Below, piece after piece: positions 17,246 to 26,175 of a DNA stretch of 64,000 nucleotides. Both the position numbers and the translations under genes were made by a program. Numbering within the stretch: position 1 is the first letter of the stretch; each line of letters begins with the position of its first letter. Source of the stretch: JADLBR01 sp020847615 (GTDB lineage Bacteria > Verrucomicrobiota > Verrucomicrobiia > JADLBR01); contig JAPKHT010000008.1 in assembly GCA_026646655.1 (NCBI GenBank), positions 16,451 through 80,450 of the forward strand. The letters run 5' to 3'. Below the pieces are notes generated by a model, which saw nothing but the letters and a program-made list of their open reading frames with translations, was not told where the DNA came from and did not search any database.

Positions 17246-18724
17246 TCACCGCAGCCGCGCCACGATCGCCGCCACGCGTTCGGTGACTTCCTTGGGCATG
17301 GAGAGTTCCCTGGGCCAGCCGCGGCGGTAGCCCTCGCCGGGGAGTTTCGTGGTGGCGTCGATGCCCATGTGGGAGCCGATGTTGGGCTCGGTGGGGGCGT
17401 GGTCGAGGCTGTCGCAGGGCCCCTTCGTGAAGATCGTGTCGCGCTCGGGGTCGACGTTCGCGCACAGGTGGAAGAGGACGTCGGACGTGTCGTGGACATT
17501 CACGTGGGCGTCGACGGCCACGATGATCTTGGAGAACATCATCTGCCCCATGCCCCAGAGGCCGTGCATGATCTTGAAGGCCTGGTAGGGGTACTGCTTC
17601 TTGATGCTGACGAAGACGAGGTTGTGGAAGACGCCCTCGGCGGGCAGCGCGATATCCACGATCTCGGGGAAATTCATGCGGAAGACCGGCATGAAGATGC
17701 GGACCGACGCGGTGCCCAGATAGAAGTCCTCCATCGGGGGCTTGCCGACGATCGTGGCGGGATAGACGGCGTCGCGGCGGTGGGTGATGGCGGTGACGTG
17801 GAAGACGGGATACTTATCCACGGGCGTGTAGAAGCCGGTGTGGTCGCCGAAGGGCCCCTCGTCGCGGGGGGGCTCGGCGGGATCGACGTAGCCCTCGATC
17901 ACGAAATCGGAGTCGGCGGGCACCTCGAGGTCGCAGGTCTCGCACCGCACGAGGGCGGGGGACTTGCGGCGCAGGAATCCGGCCAGGAGAATCTCGTCGA
18001 GGCCATCGGGCATGGGCGCGGTGGCGGCGAATGTGTAGATCGGGTCGCCGCCGAGGCAGACGGCCACGGGCATCCGCTCGCCGCGCTCATAGTATCGCCG
18101 CCCGTGGCGGGCGCCGACCTTGTGGAGCTGCCAGTGCATGCCGGTCGTGGTCCCGTCGAAGACCTGCATGCGGTACATGCCGATGTTGCGCTCGCCGGTG
18201 TCGGGGTCGCGCGTGTGCACGTTGGGCAGCGTGATGAATGGCCCGCCGTCCTCGGGCCAGCACTTCAGCACGGGCAACCCCGACAGGTCGAGGCCGCCGC
18301 CCGCGCCATCCATCCGGCGGATGACCTCCTTGCACGGGCCGGTGCCGGCGCGCGTGGGCCGGGCGTGCACCACGCCGAAGCCTCGCCTGAGCAATTCCCA
18401 TCCCTCCGCCAGCGAGCGCGGCGGCTTGGCCTTGAGCAAGAACGCCATCTCGTCGGCGACCTCGTCGGGCGTCCGCCCGCCCAGCACGCGCCGCATGCGC
18501 TCCGCCGAGCCAAACAGGTTGATGCCCACGGGGAAGTTTGAGCGGTCCCCCCGGGGCAGGGTCGCGTTCTCGAAGAGGAGCGCCCTTCCCCCGCCCGGCG
18601 ATTTCATGGCCGCGTCGGCGACCGCCGTGACCTCGAGCTCGCAGGAGACCGCCTCCCGCACGCGCAGCAGTTCGCCGGCGCGGTCCAGTTCGTCGACAAA
18701 GGCGCGGATTCCGTCGAAGGCCAC
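17246..18724 (-). CDS. UbiD family decarboxylase
   Basis: Prenylated-FMN-dependent decarboxylase of 492 residues, acting on an aromatic or alpha,beta-unsaturated acid, often in quinone biosynthesis. Features: ELEVTAVADAAMKSPGGGRALLFEN at the N-terminus, MYRMQVFDGTTTGMHWQLHK with the metal and cofactor region, EVPADSDFVIEGYVDP, EGPFGDHTGFYTP carrying the conserved acidic residues, and SKIIVAVDAHVNVHDTSDV near the C-terminus. The GTG at 18724 is chosen because an upstream extension would run into the GH88-like gene. No UbiX flavin prenyltransferase is in the window. The menaquinone-pathway member MqnL is a plausible equivalent but cannot be distinguished here. Confidence 0.9.
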   Translation of the reverse strand: MAFDGIRAFVDELDRAGELLRVREAVSCELEVTAVADAAMKSPGGGRALLFENATLPRGDRSNFPVGINLFGSAERMRRVLGGRTPDEVADEMAFLLKAKPPRSLAEGWELLRRGFGVVHARPTRAGTGPCKEVIRRMDGAGGGLDLSGLPVLKCWPEDGGPFITLPNVHTRDPDTGERNIGMYRMQVFDGTTTGMHWQLHKVGARHGRRYYERGERMPVAVCLGGDPIYTFAATAPMPDGLDEILLAGFLRRKSPALVRCETCDLEVPADSDFVIEGYVDPAEPPRDEGPFGDHTGFYTPVDKYPVFHVTAITHRRDAVYPATIVGKPPMEDFYLGTASVRIFMPVFRMNFPEIVDIALPAEGVFHNLVFVSIKKQYPYQAFKIMHGLWGMGQMMFSKIIVAVDAHVNVHDTSDVLFHLCANVDPERDTIFTKGPCDSLDHAPTEPNIGSHMGIDATTKLPGEGYRRGWPRELSMPKEVTERVAAIVARLR

Positions 18725-18756
18725 GGCGGCAAGGGTCGATCGCGACCCGCCCCGTG

Positions 18757-20145
18757 TCAAGAGGCGGACGGCTCGAGATAGAACTTCGGGTAGGGTCCCC
18801 CGTGGGCGGCCCGCCCGATGAGGAGGCACAGCTCGCGGAAGTGGTAGTCGCCCCACATGGACGATTCGCCGCAGGGGACGCGGTGGCCCGTCGGGAGCGC
18901 GTCCCAGGCCTTGGGGCGGAAGCACACCGAGTGCAGCAGGAGGCCCTGGTGATCGGGCGAGGTGCTCAGGTAGGGCTTGTCCAGCAGCGTGTCCGCGACC
19001 GTCAGGCCCGCGTGGTAATACCGCCGCCCGCCCTCGTGGTCATTGCGCGACATCAGGTAGTGCCCCAGGCGCAGCAGCGCCTGGGCCGCGATCGCCGCCG
19101 CCGAGCTGTCCACCGGCTCGTGCTCGTTGAACGGGTCGGCGGGCCGGGAGAGGTAATCCCCCATGCGCGCCAGCCCCGGCGCGCCCGTGTCCCAGTAGGG
19201 CACCCCGTCGAGCGCCGAATGGAACAGGTAGAAATCGCTCGTCGCCTTGGCCGTGACCAGGAATTCCCGCGCCACCTCGCGCTTGCCCCCGAACCCCGCG
19301 AGCTCGGCGTCGGGCAGCGACTCGATGAACTCGAGCAGCTCGGCGAACCCGAGCATGACCCATCCCAGGCCGCGCGTCCACGTGGAGAACGGAGAGTAAC
19401 CCTGCTGCGTGCTGGGGCAGCGGTACCTCCCATCCTTCGTGTTGAATATCGACTCGTGGGCGACCCTCCCCCGCACGTCGTACAGGTCGCGGCCCTCCCC
19501 GAAATACACGTTGTGGCGCGCGGTGTTGCGCGCGTGCTGGAGCAGCCGCTCCAGGAGCGAGATCGACACGTCGCCCTCGGTGAGCAGCCGCTGGCCCAGC
19601 TGGTGCGCCAGCGCCAGCGCCCGGCACGAGCGGATCGTGTCGGCGAACAGCGAGTGGGGGCCGTTGAGCGAGTGGATGAAGCCCGTGCCGTCCGACACCG
19701 TCGACCAGCGCGAGGCCTGCACCGCCCCCGAGACCCGCATCGCCAGCTCGTAGAAACGCCGCTCCCATGGCGCCTCCGGCACCCGGCCCTCGCCCATCAG
19801 CCTCAGGAGGGTGCCGAACGTGCTCACGTTGTTGAAGCCGTGGTCGTCGGCCCCGAGGTGCGTCAGGTGGGACAGCATCCGCTCCAGCGTCCGCGATCGC
19901 CCCAGCTCGAGGAATCGCGCGTCGCCCGTCGCGTCGAACTGCAGCAGCGCCGAGCCATACTGGAATCCGCGGGTCCAGTCCGCCCACTCGCGCGGCACGA
20001 AGCGCCCGCGCTCCGTGAAGACCGGGGGTCCCTTCGAGTGATCGTACAGGCTCTCGATCTCCAGGATCTTCTCCTCGGACAACTCCCAGAGCCGATCGAT
20101 CTTCTTGCGCAGCGCCCCCGGGTTGAGTTGGTAGTTGATCCTCAT
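18757..20145 (-). CDS. GH88-like unsaturated glucuronyl hydrolase or (alpha/alpha)6-barrel protein
   Basis: Protein of 462 residues resembling family 88 glycoside hydrolases, which remove the unsaturated uronic acid left by polysaccharide lyases. Seen: WTRGFQYGSALLQFDATGD early, STFGTLLRLMGEG, STWTRGLGWVMLGFAELLEF near residue 255, and PVDSSAAAIAAQALLRLGHY near 355, the last two being characteristic of the alpha/alpha-barrel. There is no signal peptide, so it is probably cytoplasmic, acting on imported oligosaccharides. It lies 32 bases upstream of the UbiD gene on the same strand. Its link to the pectate-lyase-like gene at 36.4 kb is inference. A purely structural relative in GH105 is possible. 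Confidence 0.75.
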   Translation of the reverse strand: MRINYQLNPGALRKKIDRLWELSEEKILEIESLYDHSKGPPVFTERGRFVPREWADWTRGFQYGSALLQFDATGDARFLELGRSRTLERMLSHLTHLGADDHGFNNVSTFGTLLRLMGEGRVPEAPWERRFYELAMRVSGAVQASRWSTVSDGTGFIHSLNGPHSLFADTIRSCRALALAHQLGQRLLTEGDVSISLLERLLQHARNTARHNVYFGEGRDLYDVRGRVAHESIFNTKDGRYRCPSTQQGYSPFSTWTRGLGWVMLGFAELLEFIESLPDAELAGFGGKREVAREFLVTAKATSDFYLFHSALDGVPYWDTGAPGLARMGDYLSRPADPFNEHEPVDSSAAAIAAQALLRLGHYLMSRNDHEGGRRYYHAGLTVADTLLDKPYLSTSPDHQGLLLHSVCFRPKAWDALPTGHRVPCGESSMWGDYHFRELCLLIGRAAHGGPYPKFYLEPSAS

Positions 20146-20200
20146 GAGCGCCGCAGCCTAGCAGGAGGCGGGGCCGCCGTCCATCCCGGGCGCGACGCCA

Positions 20201-21016
20201 TCACTCCGGAAGTGCCACGACCTCGATGCCCTTGATCGGGGCCGTCAGGAAACGCCGGGCCACCCTCTCGAATTGCGCGGGCCGGTCGGTCAGGTAGATG
20301 TCGATGCCGCACCCGCCGCCGGGGGGCGCGGCCAACCCGAGGGCACCGAGCCGCCCGGCCACGTGCGCGGCGCACGTGGTCGCCGAATCCACCAGCGCGA
20401 CCCCCTCGCCGGCGACCTCGCGCAGCGCGGGCTTGAGCAGCGGATAGTGAGTGCACGCGAGCACCAGCGTGTCGATGTCTTCCCGGAGCATGGGGCCCAG
20501 GTATTCCGCCAGCACCTGTCGGGTCACCGGATGCTCCAGCCATCCCTCTTCTACCAGCGGCACCAGCAGCGGGGTGGCGCGGGGCACGATATGCGCGCCG
20601 GGCCGCCGGGCCGCGATGGCGCGCTGGTAGGCCTCGCTGCCGATCGTCCCGGCGGTCCCGATGAGCCCGATCCTCCCGTTGCGCGTGCGGCCCAGCGCCG
20701 CCTCGACGCCCGGCTCCAGCACCCCGATCACGGGCACCTCTAGCGCGGCCTCGAGCGTCGGCAGGGCGAACGCCGTGGCCGTGTTGCACGCCACCACGAC
20801 GGCCTTCACGCCGCGACCCAAGAGGAACGCGGCATCCTGCCTCGCGAAACGGGCGACGGTCTCCGGCGACTTGTTGCCGTAGGGCACGCGCGCGGTGTCC
20901 CCCAGATACACGATCCGCTCGTCGGGCAGCAGTTCCGCGATGGCCTGCACCACGGTCAGGCCCCCGATGCCCGAATCAAAAACTCCGAGTGGGGCCTCCG
21001 CCCGTTGCGCGCTCAT
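20201..21016 (-). CDS. murI: Glutamate racemase
   Basis: Makes D-glutamate for peptidoglycan. All hallmark segments are present: GVFDSGIGGLTVV at the N-terminus, YLGDTARVPYGNKS, the first catalytic Cys in VVACNTATAFALP, GTAGTIGSEAYQ, and the second Cys in LVLACTHYPLLKP. The ATG at 21016 gives 271 residues, the normal size; the frame is open to 21070 but those residues are not conserved. Divergent from the TPR protein gene. With MurA at 26.2 kb it shows that this organism keeps a peptidoglycan pathway. Confidence 0.95.
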   Translation of the reverse strand: MSAQRAEAPLGVFDSGIGGLTVVQAIAELLPDERIVYLGDTARVPYGNKSPETVARFARQDAAFLLGRGVKAVVVACNTATAFALPTLEAALEVPVIGVLEPGVEAALGRTRNGRIGLIGTAGTIGSEAYQRAIAARRPGAHIVPRATPLLVPLVEEGWLEHPVTRQVLAEYLGPMLREDIDTLVLACTHYPLLKPALREVAGEGVALVDSATTCAAHVAGRLGALGLAAPPGGGCGIDIYLTDRPAQFERVARRFLTAPIKGIEVVALPE

Positions 21017-21194
21017 GGGTCGTGGGAAAAACGAAAAATAACCTCCCGCATCCCGCGCTGTCACGCGCATTCAATGCCTGGCGGCGACGGGCGTGACAGC
21101 GGGCGCTTGACGGGGCGTCGCTTCTCGTCTCTCATTGAACCCGCGTGTCGGGTGCAACCCCGGAGGGGACGGCCGTCGCGCGGCGGAGAGACAT

Positions 21195-22910
21195 ATGCTG
21201 TCACCAAGGATGATGCGGCAAGTGCGGAAGTGGTTCTGGCCCTTCATCATAGTCCTTTTCTGCGCCGGCGGCGTGGGGTTCTTTCTGGCATTGGGGTGGC
21301 TGAAACCCCAGTACCACAAAGTCCGCGCCGCCATGTACAACGACAGCGCGCGGAAGTTTTTGGAGCAGGGGGACAAGGAGTCGGCCCGCATCCAGTTGCA
21401 GAATTCCCTGCGCCATGACCCCGACCGTGCCGATACGTGGTCGATGTGGGCCGAGGTCCTGAGGGAACAGGGCGACAAGCAGTACCTGTTTTTCTTGGCC
21501 AAGGCCTACGAGCTCAATTCGAGCGACGAGAAGTCCGCCATCGCCGCCCTGCGGGCCTGCGTCGAGAATCGCCGCGCCGACATCGCCAACCTGCTGCTCC
21601 AGAAGATCCTCAAGACGTTTCCCAACAATCCCGAGGTCTGGCATCTCACGGGCGTGCTGTTCCTGTCGCAGCAGCGCTATCCCGAGGGATATCAGGCGCT
21701 GAACAAGGCGAAGGAGTTGGCCCCCGATGACCAGCGCATCCAGGTCTCGATCGCCACGCTCGAATTGGTGTCCAGCGACCCGGCCATCTCGAAGCGCGGG
21801 CGCGAGAAGCTGGAGCAGCTCAGGGACAAGCCAGAGTTCTTCGCCGCGGCGACGCAGTCGCTCGCCGAGGCCACCTCGGTGCAAGATCCCGCCGCCGCCG
21901 TGAAACTCTGGGAGGAGGTCATCGCCAAGTCCCCCGACAACTGGGCCGCCCGGCTCAGGCGCCTCGATCTCCGCAGGAAGATCGAGCCAAACTCCTCCGA
22001 GGTCGAGATCGAGATCCTCTGGAAAATCGCCAAGACGGCGCCCCAGAGGCGCGACCTCATCGTGCGAACGGGCTCGTGGCTGGGCCCCGAGGCCGCCGTG
22101 CGGCGACTCGAGTTCCTGGACCCCGCCGAGCGCGACCAGCCCGAGACGCGCCTCATCGAGCTGGCGGTCTTCGCCTCGCAGAATCGCTGGGAAGAGGCCG
22201 CGGAATTGGCGCGGTCCGAGACCAAGAAGGTGGGCACCCCCGAGCAGCTCCTGAATTTCTGGCTCTGGCTGTGCCGGGCGCAGTTCCAGGTCAACGACTC
22301 CTCGAGCGCCCGCGTGACGGTGCGCAGCGCGGTGCAGCTGGTGGGCAACGACCACCAGCTCGCCTTCCGGGCCGGGGACACGCTGGAGCGCTGGAACATG
22401 TCTGAGCAGGCCCTCGAGTTCTACGCCATCGCCGAGACCTCGACGACCCGGCTCAAGTTGCTCGCGCTGACCCGCAGCCTCCGCATCCACGAGCGGCAGC
22501 GGGACACCGACAAGATGCTCGAGTGCTATGACAAGATGCTGGCCGTCTTGCCGGGCAACCTGGTGATCAAGAACAACACCGCCGCCCTGCTGCTGCTGGG
22601 CAACAAGGATCTCGAGCGCGCGATGGGTCTCGCCAAGGAGGTCTACGAGCAGAAGCCGGACGAGATCAACGTCGCCGACACGTACGCCCGGGCCCTCGCG
22701 CTCAACGGCCGGGTTCAGGAGGCCGTGGCGGTCTATGCGAAGATGCCGGTGGACGCGTTCAAGCAGAGCGCGATCCGGCTCCATTACGCGGACGCGCTCC
22801 GGTTGGCCGGGCGCGTCGCGGAAGCCAAGCAGCAGGTGGCCGATCTCGACCCCCAGTCCCTGTTGCCCAAGGAGCAGGACGTCCTCAAGCGCATCAAGAT
22901 TGCCGACTGA
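21195..22910 (+). CDS. Membrane-anchored tetratricopeptide repeat protein
   Basis: Protein of 571 residues with one N-terminal transmembrane helix (FWPFIIVLFCAGGVGFFLAL, residues about 14-33) and then TPR-like helical hairpins throughout, for example DSARKFLEQGDKESARIQLQ, EVWHLTGVLFLSQQRYPEGY and ALALNGRVQEAVAVYAKMP. It should face the periplasm and act as a protein-interaction scaffold. GGAGAG upstream supports the ATG at 21195; ATGs at 21210 and 21213 are alternatives. Similar anchored TPR proteins occur in exosortase and exopolysaccharide loci, but nothing adjacent confirms that. Followed after 30 bases by ribD. Confidence 0.8.
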   Translation: MLSPRMMRQVRKWFWPFIIVLFCAGGVGFFLALGWLKPQYHKVRAAMYNDSARKFLEQGDKESARIQLQNSLRHDPDRADTWSMWAEVLREQGDKQYLFFLAKAYELNSSDEKSAIAALRACVENRRADIANLLLQKILKTFPNNPEVWHLTGVLFLSQQRYPEGYQALNKAKELAPDDQRIQVSIATLELVSSDPAISKRGREKLEQLRDKPEFFAAATQSLAEATSVQDPAAAVKLWEEVIAKSPDNWAARLRRLDLRRKIEPNSSEVEIEILWKIAKTAPQRRDLIVRTGSWLGPEAAVRRLEFLDPAERDQPETRLIELAVFASQNRWEEAAELARSETKKVGTPEQLLNFWLWLCRAQFQVNDSSSARVTVRSAVQLVGNDHQLAFRAGDTLERWNMSEQALEFYAIAETSTTRLKLLALTRSLRIHERQRDTDKMLECYDKMLAVLPGNLVIKNNTAALLLLGNKDLERAMGLAKEVYEQKPDEINVADTYARALALNGRVQEAVAVYAKMPVDAFKQSAIRLHYADALRLAGRVAEAKQQVADLDPQSLLPKEQDVLKRIKIAD

Positions 22911-22940
22911 GCGGGCTCGCCTCGTGGCGCGCGCATCCCA

Positions 22941-24002
22941 GTGAAGACCCCACGCATCGCATCCCCCGCCGATGCCCGGCAGGACATCGCGTGGATGCGT
23001 CGCGCCCTCGCGCTGGCGAGGCATGGGGTGGGACTGACTTCCCCCAACCCCGCCGTTGGGGCGGTGCTGGTCAGGGCGGGCCGGCTGATCGGACGGGGGT
23101 GGCATCGGCGGGCGGGCGGCGCCCACGCGGAGATCGAGGCCCTTGCCGATGCCCGCCGCCGCGGGTCCTCCGTGCGGGGCGCGACCCTCTATGTGACCCT
23201 CGAGCCATGCTCGACCCGCGGACGGACACCGCCCTGCACCGATGCGATCATCGCGGCCGGCGTGCGCCGCGTGGTCTTTGGCGCGACCGATCCCAACCCC
23301 CGGCACCGGGGGCGCGCCCGACGCATCCTCGAGCGCGGGGGGATCGCGGTCACCGGCGGGGTGCTGGCCGAAGAATGCGCCGCGCTCAACCGCGCCTTTG
23401 GCCGGTGGATCACCACCGGCCGACCGTGGGTGATCGCCAAGATAGCCATGAGCGCCGATGGCCGCATCGCGCCGCCCCCGGGCCAATCGCGCAGGATCAC
23501 CTCGGCGCCCGCGCTGCGCCGCGCGCACGAACTGCGCCGCTGGGCCGATGCCATCGTCGTCGGTGCCGCGACGGTCCGGGCCGATGACCCGGCCTTGACC
23601 GTGCGGCTCTGCCACCGCGCGCGACTGAAGCCCCAGCCCCTCCGCGTGGTCATGACCCGGTCCGGTCGCCTCCCGCGCACGGCGCGCCTCTTGACCGACG
23701 CCCTCAGGGACCGGACCCTGATCTATCGGAACCGCCCCTGGCGCGCGGTTCTGGAGGATCTGGGCCGCCGCGGCGTCACCGCCGTCCTGCTCGAGGGCGG
23801 GGGAAAACTCCTCGCCTCGGCATTCGATGCCGGCTGTGTGGATGAGATCGCTTTTTTCATCGCCCCGCGCATCCTCGGGGGACCCGCGCTGGCGATCGGC
23901 GCGGGGGGCTTTCTGGGCCGCGGCTTTTCGGTGCGCGACATGCGCGTCTCGCGGCTCGGGCCCGACGTGCTACTGGAGGGTTATGTTCACAGGGCTGGTT
24001 GA
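22941..24002 (+). CDS. ribD: Riboflavin biosynthesis bifunctional deaminase/reductase RibD
   Basis: Performs the deamination and reduction steps that yield 5-amino-6-ribitylamino-uracil phosphate. The deaminase domain shows GLTSPNPAVGAVLV, the zinc ligands HAE and PCSTRGRTPPC, and GATDPNPRHRG. The reductase domain starts near residue 160 with RPWVIAKIAMSADGRIA and ends VLLEGGGKLLASAFDAGCVDE. The start is the GTG at 22941; no better codon lies nearby and the ribosome binding site is weak. 353 residues is normal. The stop overlaps ribE by 20 bases, so the two are co-translated. No FMN riboswitch fits the 30-base gap upstream. Confidence 0.93.
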   Translation: MKTPRIASPADARQDIAWMRRALALARHGVGLTSPNPAVGAVLVRAGRLIGRGWHRRAGGAHAEIEALADARRRGSSVRGATLYVTLEPCSTRGRTPPCTDAIIAAGVRRVVFGATDPNPRHRGRARRILERGGIAVTGGVLAEECAALNRAFGRWITTGRPWVIAKIAMSADGRIAPPPGQSRRITSAPALRRAHELRRWADAIVVGAATVRADDPALTVRLCHRARLKPQPLRVVMTRSGRLPRTARLLTDALRDRTLIYRNRPWRAVLEDLGRRGVTAVLLEGGGKLLASAFDAGCVDEIAFFIAPRILGGPALAIGAGGFLGRGFSVRDMRVSRLGPDVLLEGYVHRAG

Positions 24003-24597
24003 AGGCATCGGCAGAATCGAATCGCTGGAGCGCCTGGCGTCCGGCACCCGGCTGATCGTCGATGCCGGGCGCATTGCGGATGGCCTGCGGGAGGGCGACA
24101 GCGTCGCCGTCAACGGCTGCTGCCTGACCGTCGTCGCGCGGGACACCGGGCGGCTGTGCTTCGACGTCTTGGCGGAGACCCTCCGCAGGACCAACCTCGG
24201 CGACGTCCGGCCCGGCGGGGCCGTCAACCTCGAGCGCGCCCTGGCCGCGGACGCGCGCCTCGGGGGACACTTCGTCAGCGGCCATATCGACGTCGCCGCG
24301 CCGATCCTTCGCTGGGAGCCGAGCGGGCCCGACTGGGTGCTCGACGTCGCCATCCCCGAGGGCGGCGACCGCTATGTCGTCGAAAAAGGCAGCGCCGCCA
24401 TCGATGGCATAAGCCTGACCATCGCGGCCGCCGAGCGGGGGCTCATGCGCTTCTGGATCATACCCCACACCCGCGAGGTCACCGCGCTGGCCGAGCGCCG
24501 CGCCGGCGACCGCGTCAACCTCGAATTCGACATACTGGCCAAGTACGTGGAAAAAATCTTGGCCTGCCGCTCCGATCCGCCGATAAAGGGGGGGTGA
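23983..24597 (+). CDS. ribE: Riboflavin synthase alpha chain
   Basis: Dismutes two molecules of 6,7-dimethyl-8-ribityllumazine to riboflavin. MFTGLVEGIG opens the protein, and the two lumazine-binding repeats carry VNGCCLTVV with LGGHFVSGHID and then IDGISLTIA with VNLEFDILAKYVEKI, the family's diagnostic segments. 204 residues is typical. CTGGAGG precedes the ATG at 23983. It overlaps ribD upstream and the zinc-ribbon gene downstream (GTGA at 24594-24597), making a three-gene coupled operon. Confidence 0.95.
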   Translation: MFTGLVEGIGRIESLERLASGTRLIVDAGRIADGLREGDSVAVNGCCLTVVARDTGRLCFDVLAETLRRTNLGDVRPGGAVNLERALAADARLGGHFVSGHIDVAAPILRWEPSGPDWVLDVAIPEGGDRYVVEKGSAAIDGISLTIAAAERGLMRFWIIPHTREVTALAERRAGDRVNLEFDILAKYVEKILACRSDPPIKGG

Positions 24598-25313
24598 CAG
24601 AAAAGGCCGATGCGCTGAAGAACCTCCTCGTCCTGCAGGACCGGGATCGCCGCGTGCGGGAGCTGCAGCGCCAGCTCAAGGCGCTCCCCAGAGAGAAAGA
24701 AGCGCTGGATGCCCGCATCAAGGACCGCGGCGCCGCCCTCCAGCAGCACCGCCTCGAGGCCCAGCGCATCGAGACCCAGCGCAAGGAGCTCGATCTCGAG
24801 GTCCAGTCGCACAAGCAGCAGATCGCCAAGTACAGGGGGCAGCAACTCCAGACTCGCAAGAACGACGAGTACGCCGCCCTGGGGCACGAGATCGAGCGCG
24901 CCGAGAAACGCATCATCGAGATCGAGGACCGCGAGCTGGAGCTGATGGAGAAGTTCGATGCCGCCCAGAAGGCCGTGGCCTCCGAGGCGGCCCAGGTCGC
25001 GGAGTTCGAGAAGGCCGTCCGCGCGCAGATCGCCGACGTGGAGCGCAAGCTCAAGGCGGTGGAATCCCAGATCGCGGAGGCGGAGGCGGAGCGGGAGGGC
25101 GCCCGTTCCTCCGTGCCGACGGACATCCTCAAGCGCTACCAGCGCATCCTGGACCACCGGGGCGACGCGGCGCTGGTCCCGCTGGTCCATGGCACGACGT
25201 GCGGCGGGTGCCACATGAAGGTCACCTCGCAGACCGCCCTGGACGTGAAGGCCGCGCGAGGCATCGTCGCCTGCGAGAACTGCGGGCGCATCCTCTACGA
25301 TCCCGGGGAGTAG
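24594..25313 (+). CDS. C4-type zinc ribbon coiled-coil protein
   Basis: Protein of 239 residues: a long heptad-rich antiparallel coiled coil (residues about 10-175, many Glu, Lys, Gln and Arg) followed by a zinc ribbon with paired cysteines, CGGCHMK and CENCGRILYDP. This matches the CT398/HP0958-like family, first noted in Chlamydia and Helicobacter and linked to RNA or flagellar-regulator binding in some members. The QTRKNDEYAALGHEIE segment in the middle is conserved in the family. The start GTG overlaps the ribE stop and follows a run of seven G. The exact role here is not known. Confidence 0.88.
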   Translation: MTEKADALKNLLVLQDRDRRVRELQRQLKALPREKEALDARIKDRGAALQQHRLEAQRIETQRKELDLEVQSHKQQIAKYRGQQLQTRKNDEYAALGHEIERAEKRIIEIEDRELELMEKFDAAQKAVASEAAQVAEFEKAVRAQIADVERKLKAVESQIAEAEAEREGARSSVPTDILKRYQRILDHRGDAALVPLVHGTTCGGCHMKVTSQTALDVKAARGIVACENCGRILYDPGE

Positions 25314-25366
25314 CGCGACCCGATCCCCGCCGGCCATCCGCCCCGTTGCCCGAAAGGCTCATCATC

Positions 25367-25609
25367 ATGGACCCAGAGATCCACGGCCACGAGGTCATGC
25401 GGATGATGGTGGACAGCGGGGCGGAATACACCCGCGCGAGCCTGCGCCAGGCCATCATCGCGCGATTCGGCGCGGGGGCGCGATTCCGCACCTGCTCCGC
25501 GGAGGGCATGACCGCCGACCAGCTCATCGATTTCCTCGGCGCCCGGGGGAAGTTCGTGGACTGCGGCGCGGGCTTCTCCACCTCGCCCGATAAGATCTGC
25601 GACCACTGA
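25367..25609 (+). CDS. YecH-family (DUF2492) metal-binding protein
   Basis: Small protein of 80 residues nearly collinear with E. coli YecH: IHGHEVMRMMVDSGAEYT at the start, RFRTCSAEGMTADQLIDFL in the middle and the KICDH end. The His and Cys residues suggest metal binding, which is what the family name records; function is unknown. The ATG at 25367 has AAAGG upstream. It follows the zinc-ribbon gene by 53 bases and may share its transcript. Confidence 0.88.
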   Translation: MDPEIHGHEVMRMMVDSGAEYTRASLRQAIIARFGAGARFRTCSAEGMTADQLIDFLGARGKFVDCGAGFSTSPDKICDH

Positions 25610-25697
25610 GAACCCAAGATGTCGCTGCGTTCGCCGGACCGTGGCAACGATCCCCGGCAGCTGCCGGTCCAGGTGGGCCATATCGGAAATGCCCGGG

Positions 25698-25719
25698 GCC
25701 GAACGCGTGAGCGCCTGGC
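25698..25719. repeat. Family B palindromic repeat core, copy 3
   Basis: GCCGAACGC-GTGA-GCGCCTGGC, matching the core of the elements at 10647 and 13822. It lies between the convergent stops of the YecH-like and YjbQ-like genes, again a boundary position. Confidence 0.55.
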
Positions 25720-25741
25720 CAAGCGCCCGGGCCGCGTGGCC

Positions 25742-26164
25742 CTATGGCTCCCCGACGACCGCCACGGAAATGGTCCGCCGATGGGGGACGCGCCGGTGCT
25801 CGAACAGGAAGATGCCCTGCCACGTGCCGAGGCACAGGCGGCCGGCCTCGACCGGGATGTTCTCCGAAGTGCGGGTGAGCGCCATCCGTATGTGCGCGGG
25901 CATGTCGTCGGGTCCCTCCAGGTCGTGCGCGAACCACGTCGCCCCATCCGGCACCAGCCGCCCGAAGAAAGTCTCCAGATCCTCGCGCGCCGTGGCGTCC
26001 GCGTTCTCGAAGATGACCAGGCTGGCGCTGGTGTGCGCGACGAAAACGGTGGCGACGCCCGTCCGCACGCCGCTGCGGCCCACGACCTCGCCGATCTGCC
26101 CCGTGATCTCGTAGGTGCCCCGGCCGCGGGTGGCGACGGAGAACGTCTCTGCGTGTGCGGCCAT
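25742..26164 (-). CDS. YjbQ family protein (UPF0047), copy 1
   Basis: Single-domain protein of 140 residues. Family signatures: VATVFVAHTSASLVIFEN, DDMPAHIRMALT and LCLGTWQGIFLFEHR. E. coli YjbQ has weak thiamine phosphate synthase activity; the true role is unsettled. The ATG at 26164 is followed by a normal start of the fold and preceded by GAGGGG. It begins 11 bases after the murA stop, so it is cotranscribed with murA. A second YjbQ gene lies on the far side of murA, divergent. Confidence 0.9.
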   Translation of the reverse strand: MAAHAETFSVATRGRGTYEITGQIGEVVGRSGVRTGVATVFVAHTSASLVIFENADATAREDLETFFGRLVPDGATWFAHDLEGPDDMPAHIRMALTRTSENIPVEAGRLCLGTWQGIFLFEHRRVPHRRTISVAVVGEP

Positions 26165-26175
26165 GGCCGGACCCC

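Noticed and set aside
22911..22940. Possible FMN riboswitch before ribD
   Set aside because: Only 30 bases separate the TPR stop from the ribD start, far too short for the conserved RFN element.
21201..23615. 804-codon open frame on the minus strand across the TPR and ribD genes
   Set aside because: Antisense shadow produced by high GC; the plus-strand genes have conserved motifs and the antisense translation is Arg/Gly/His/Leu-rich without any.
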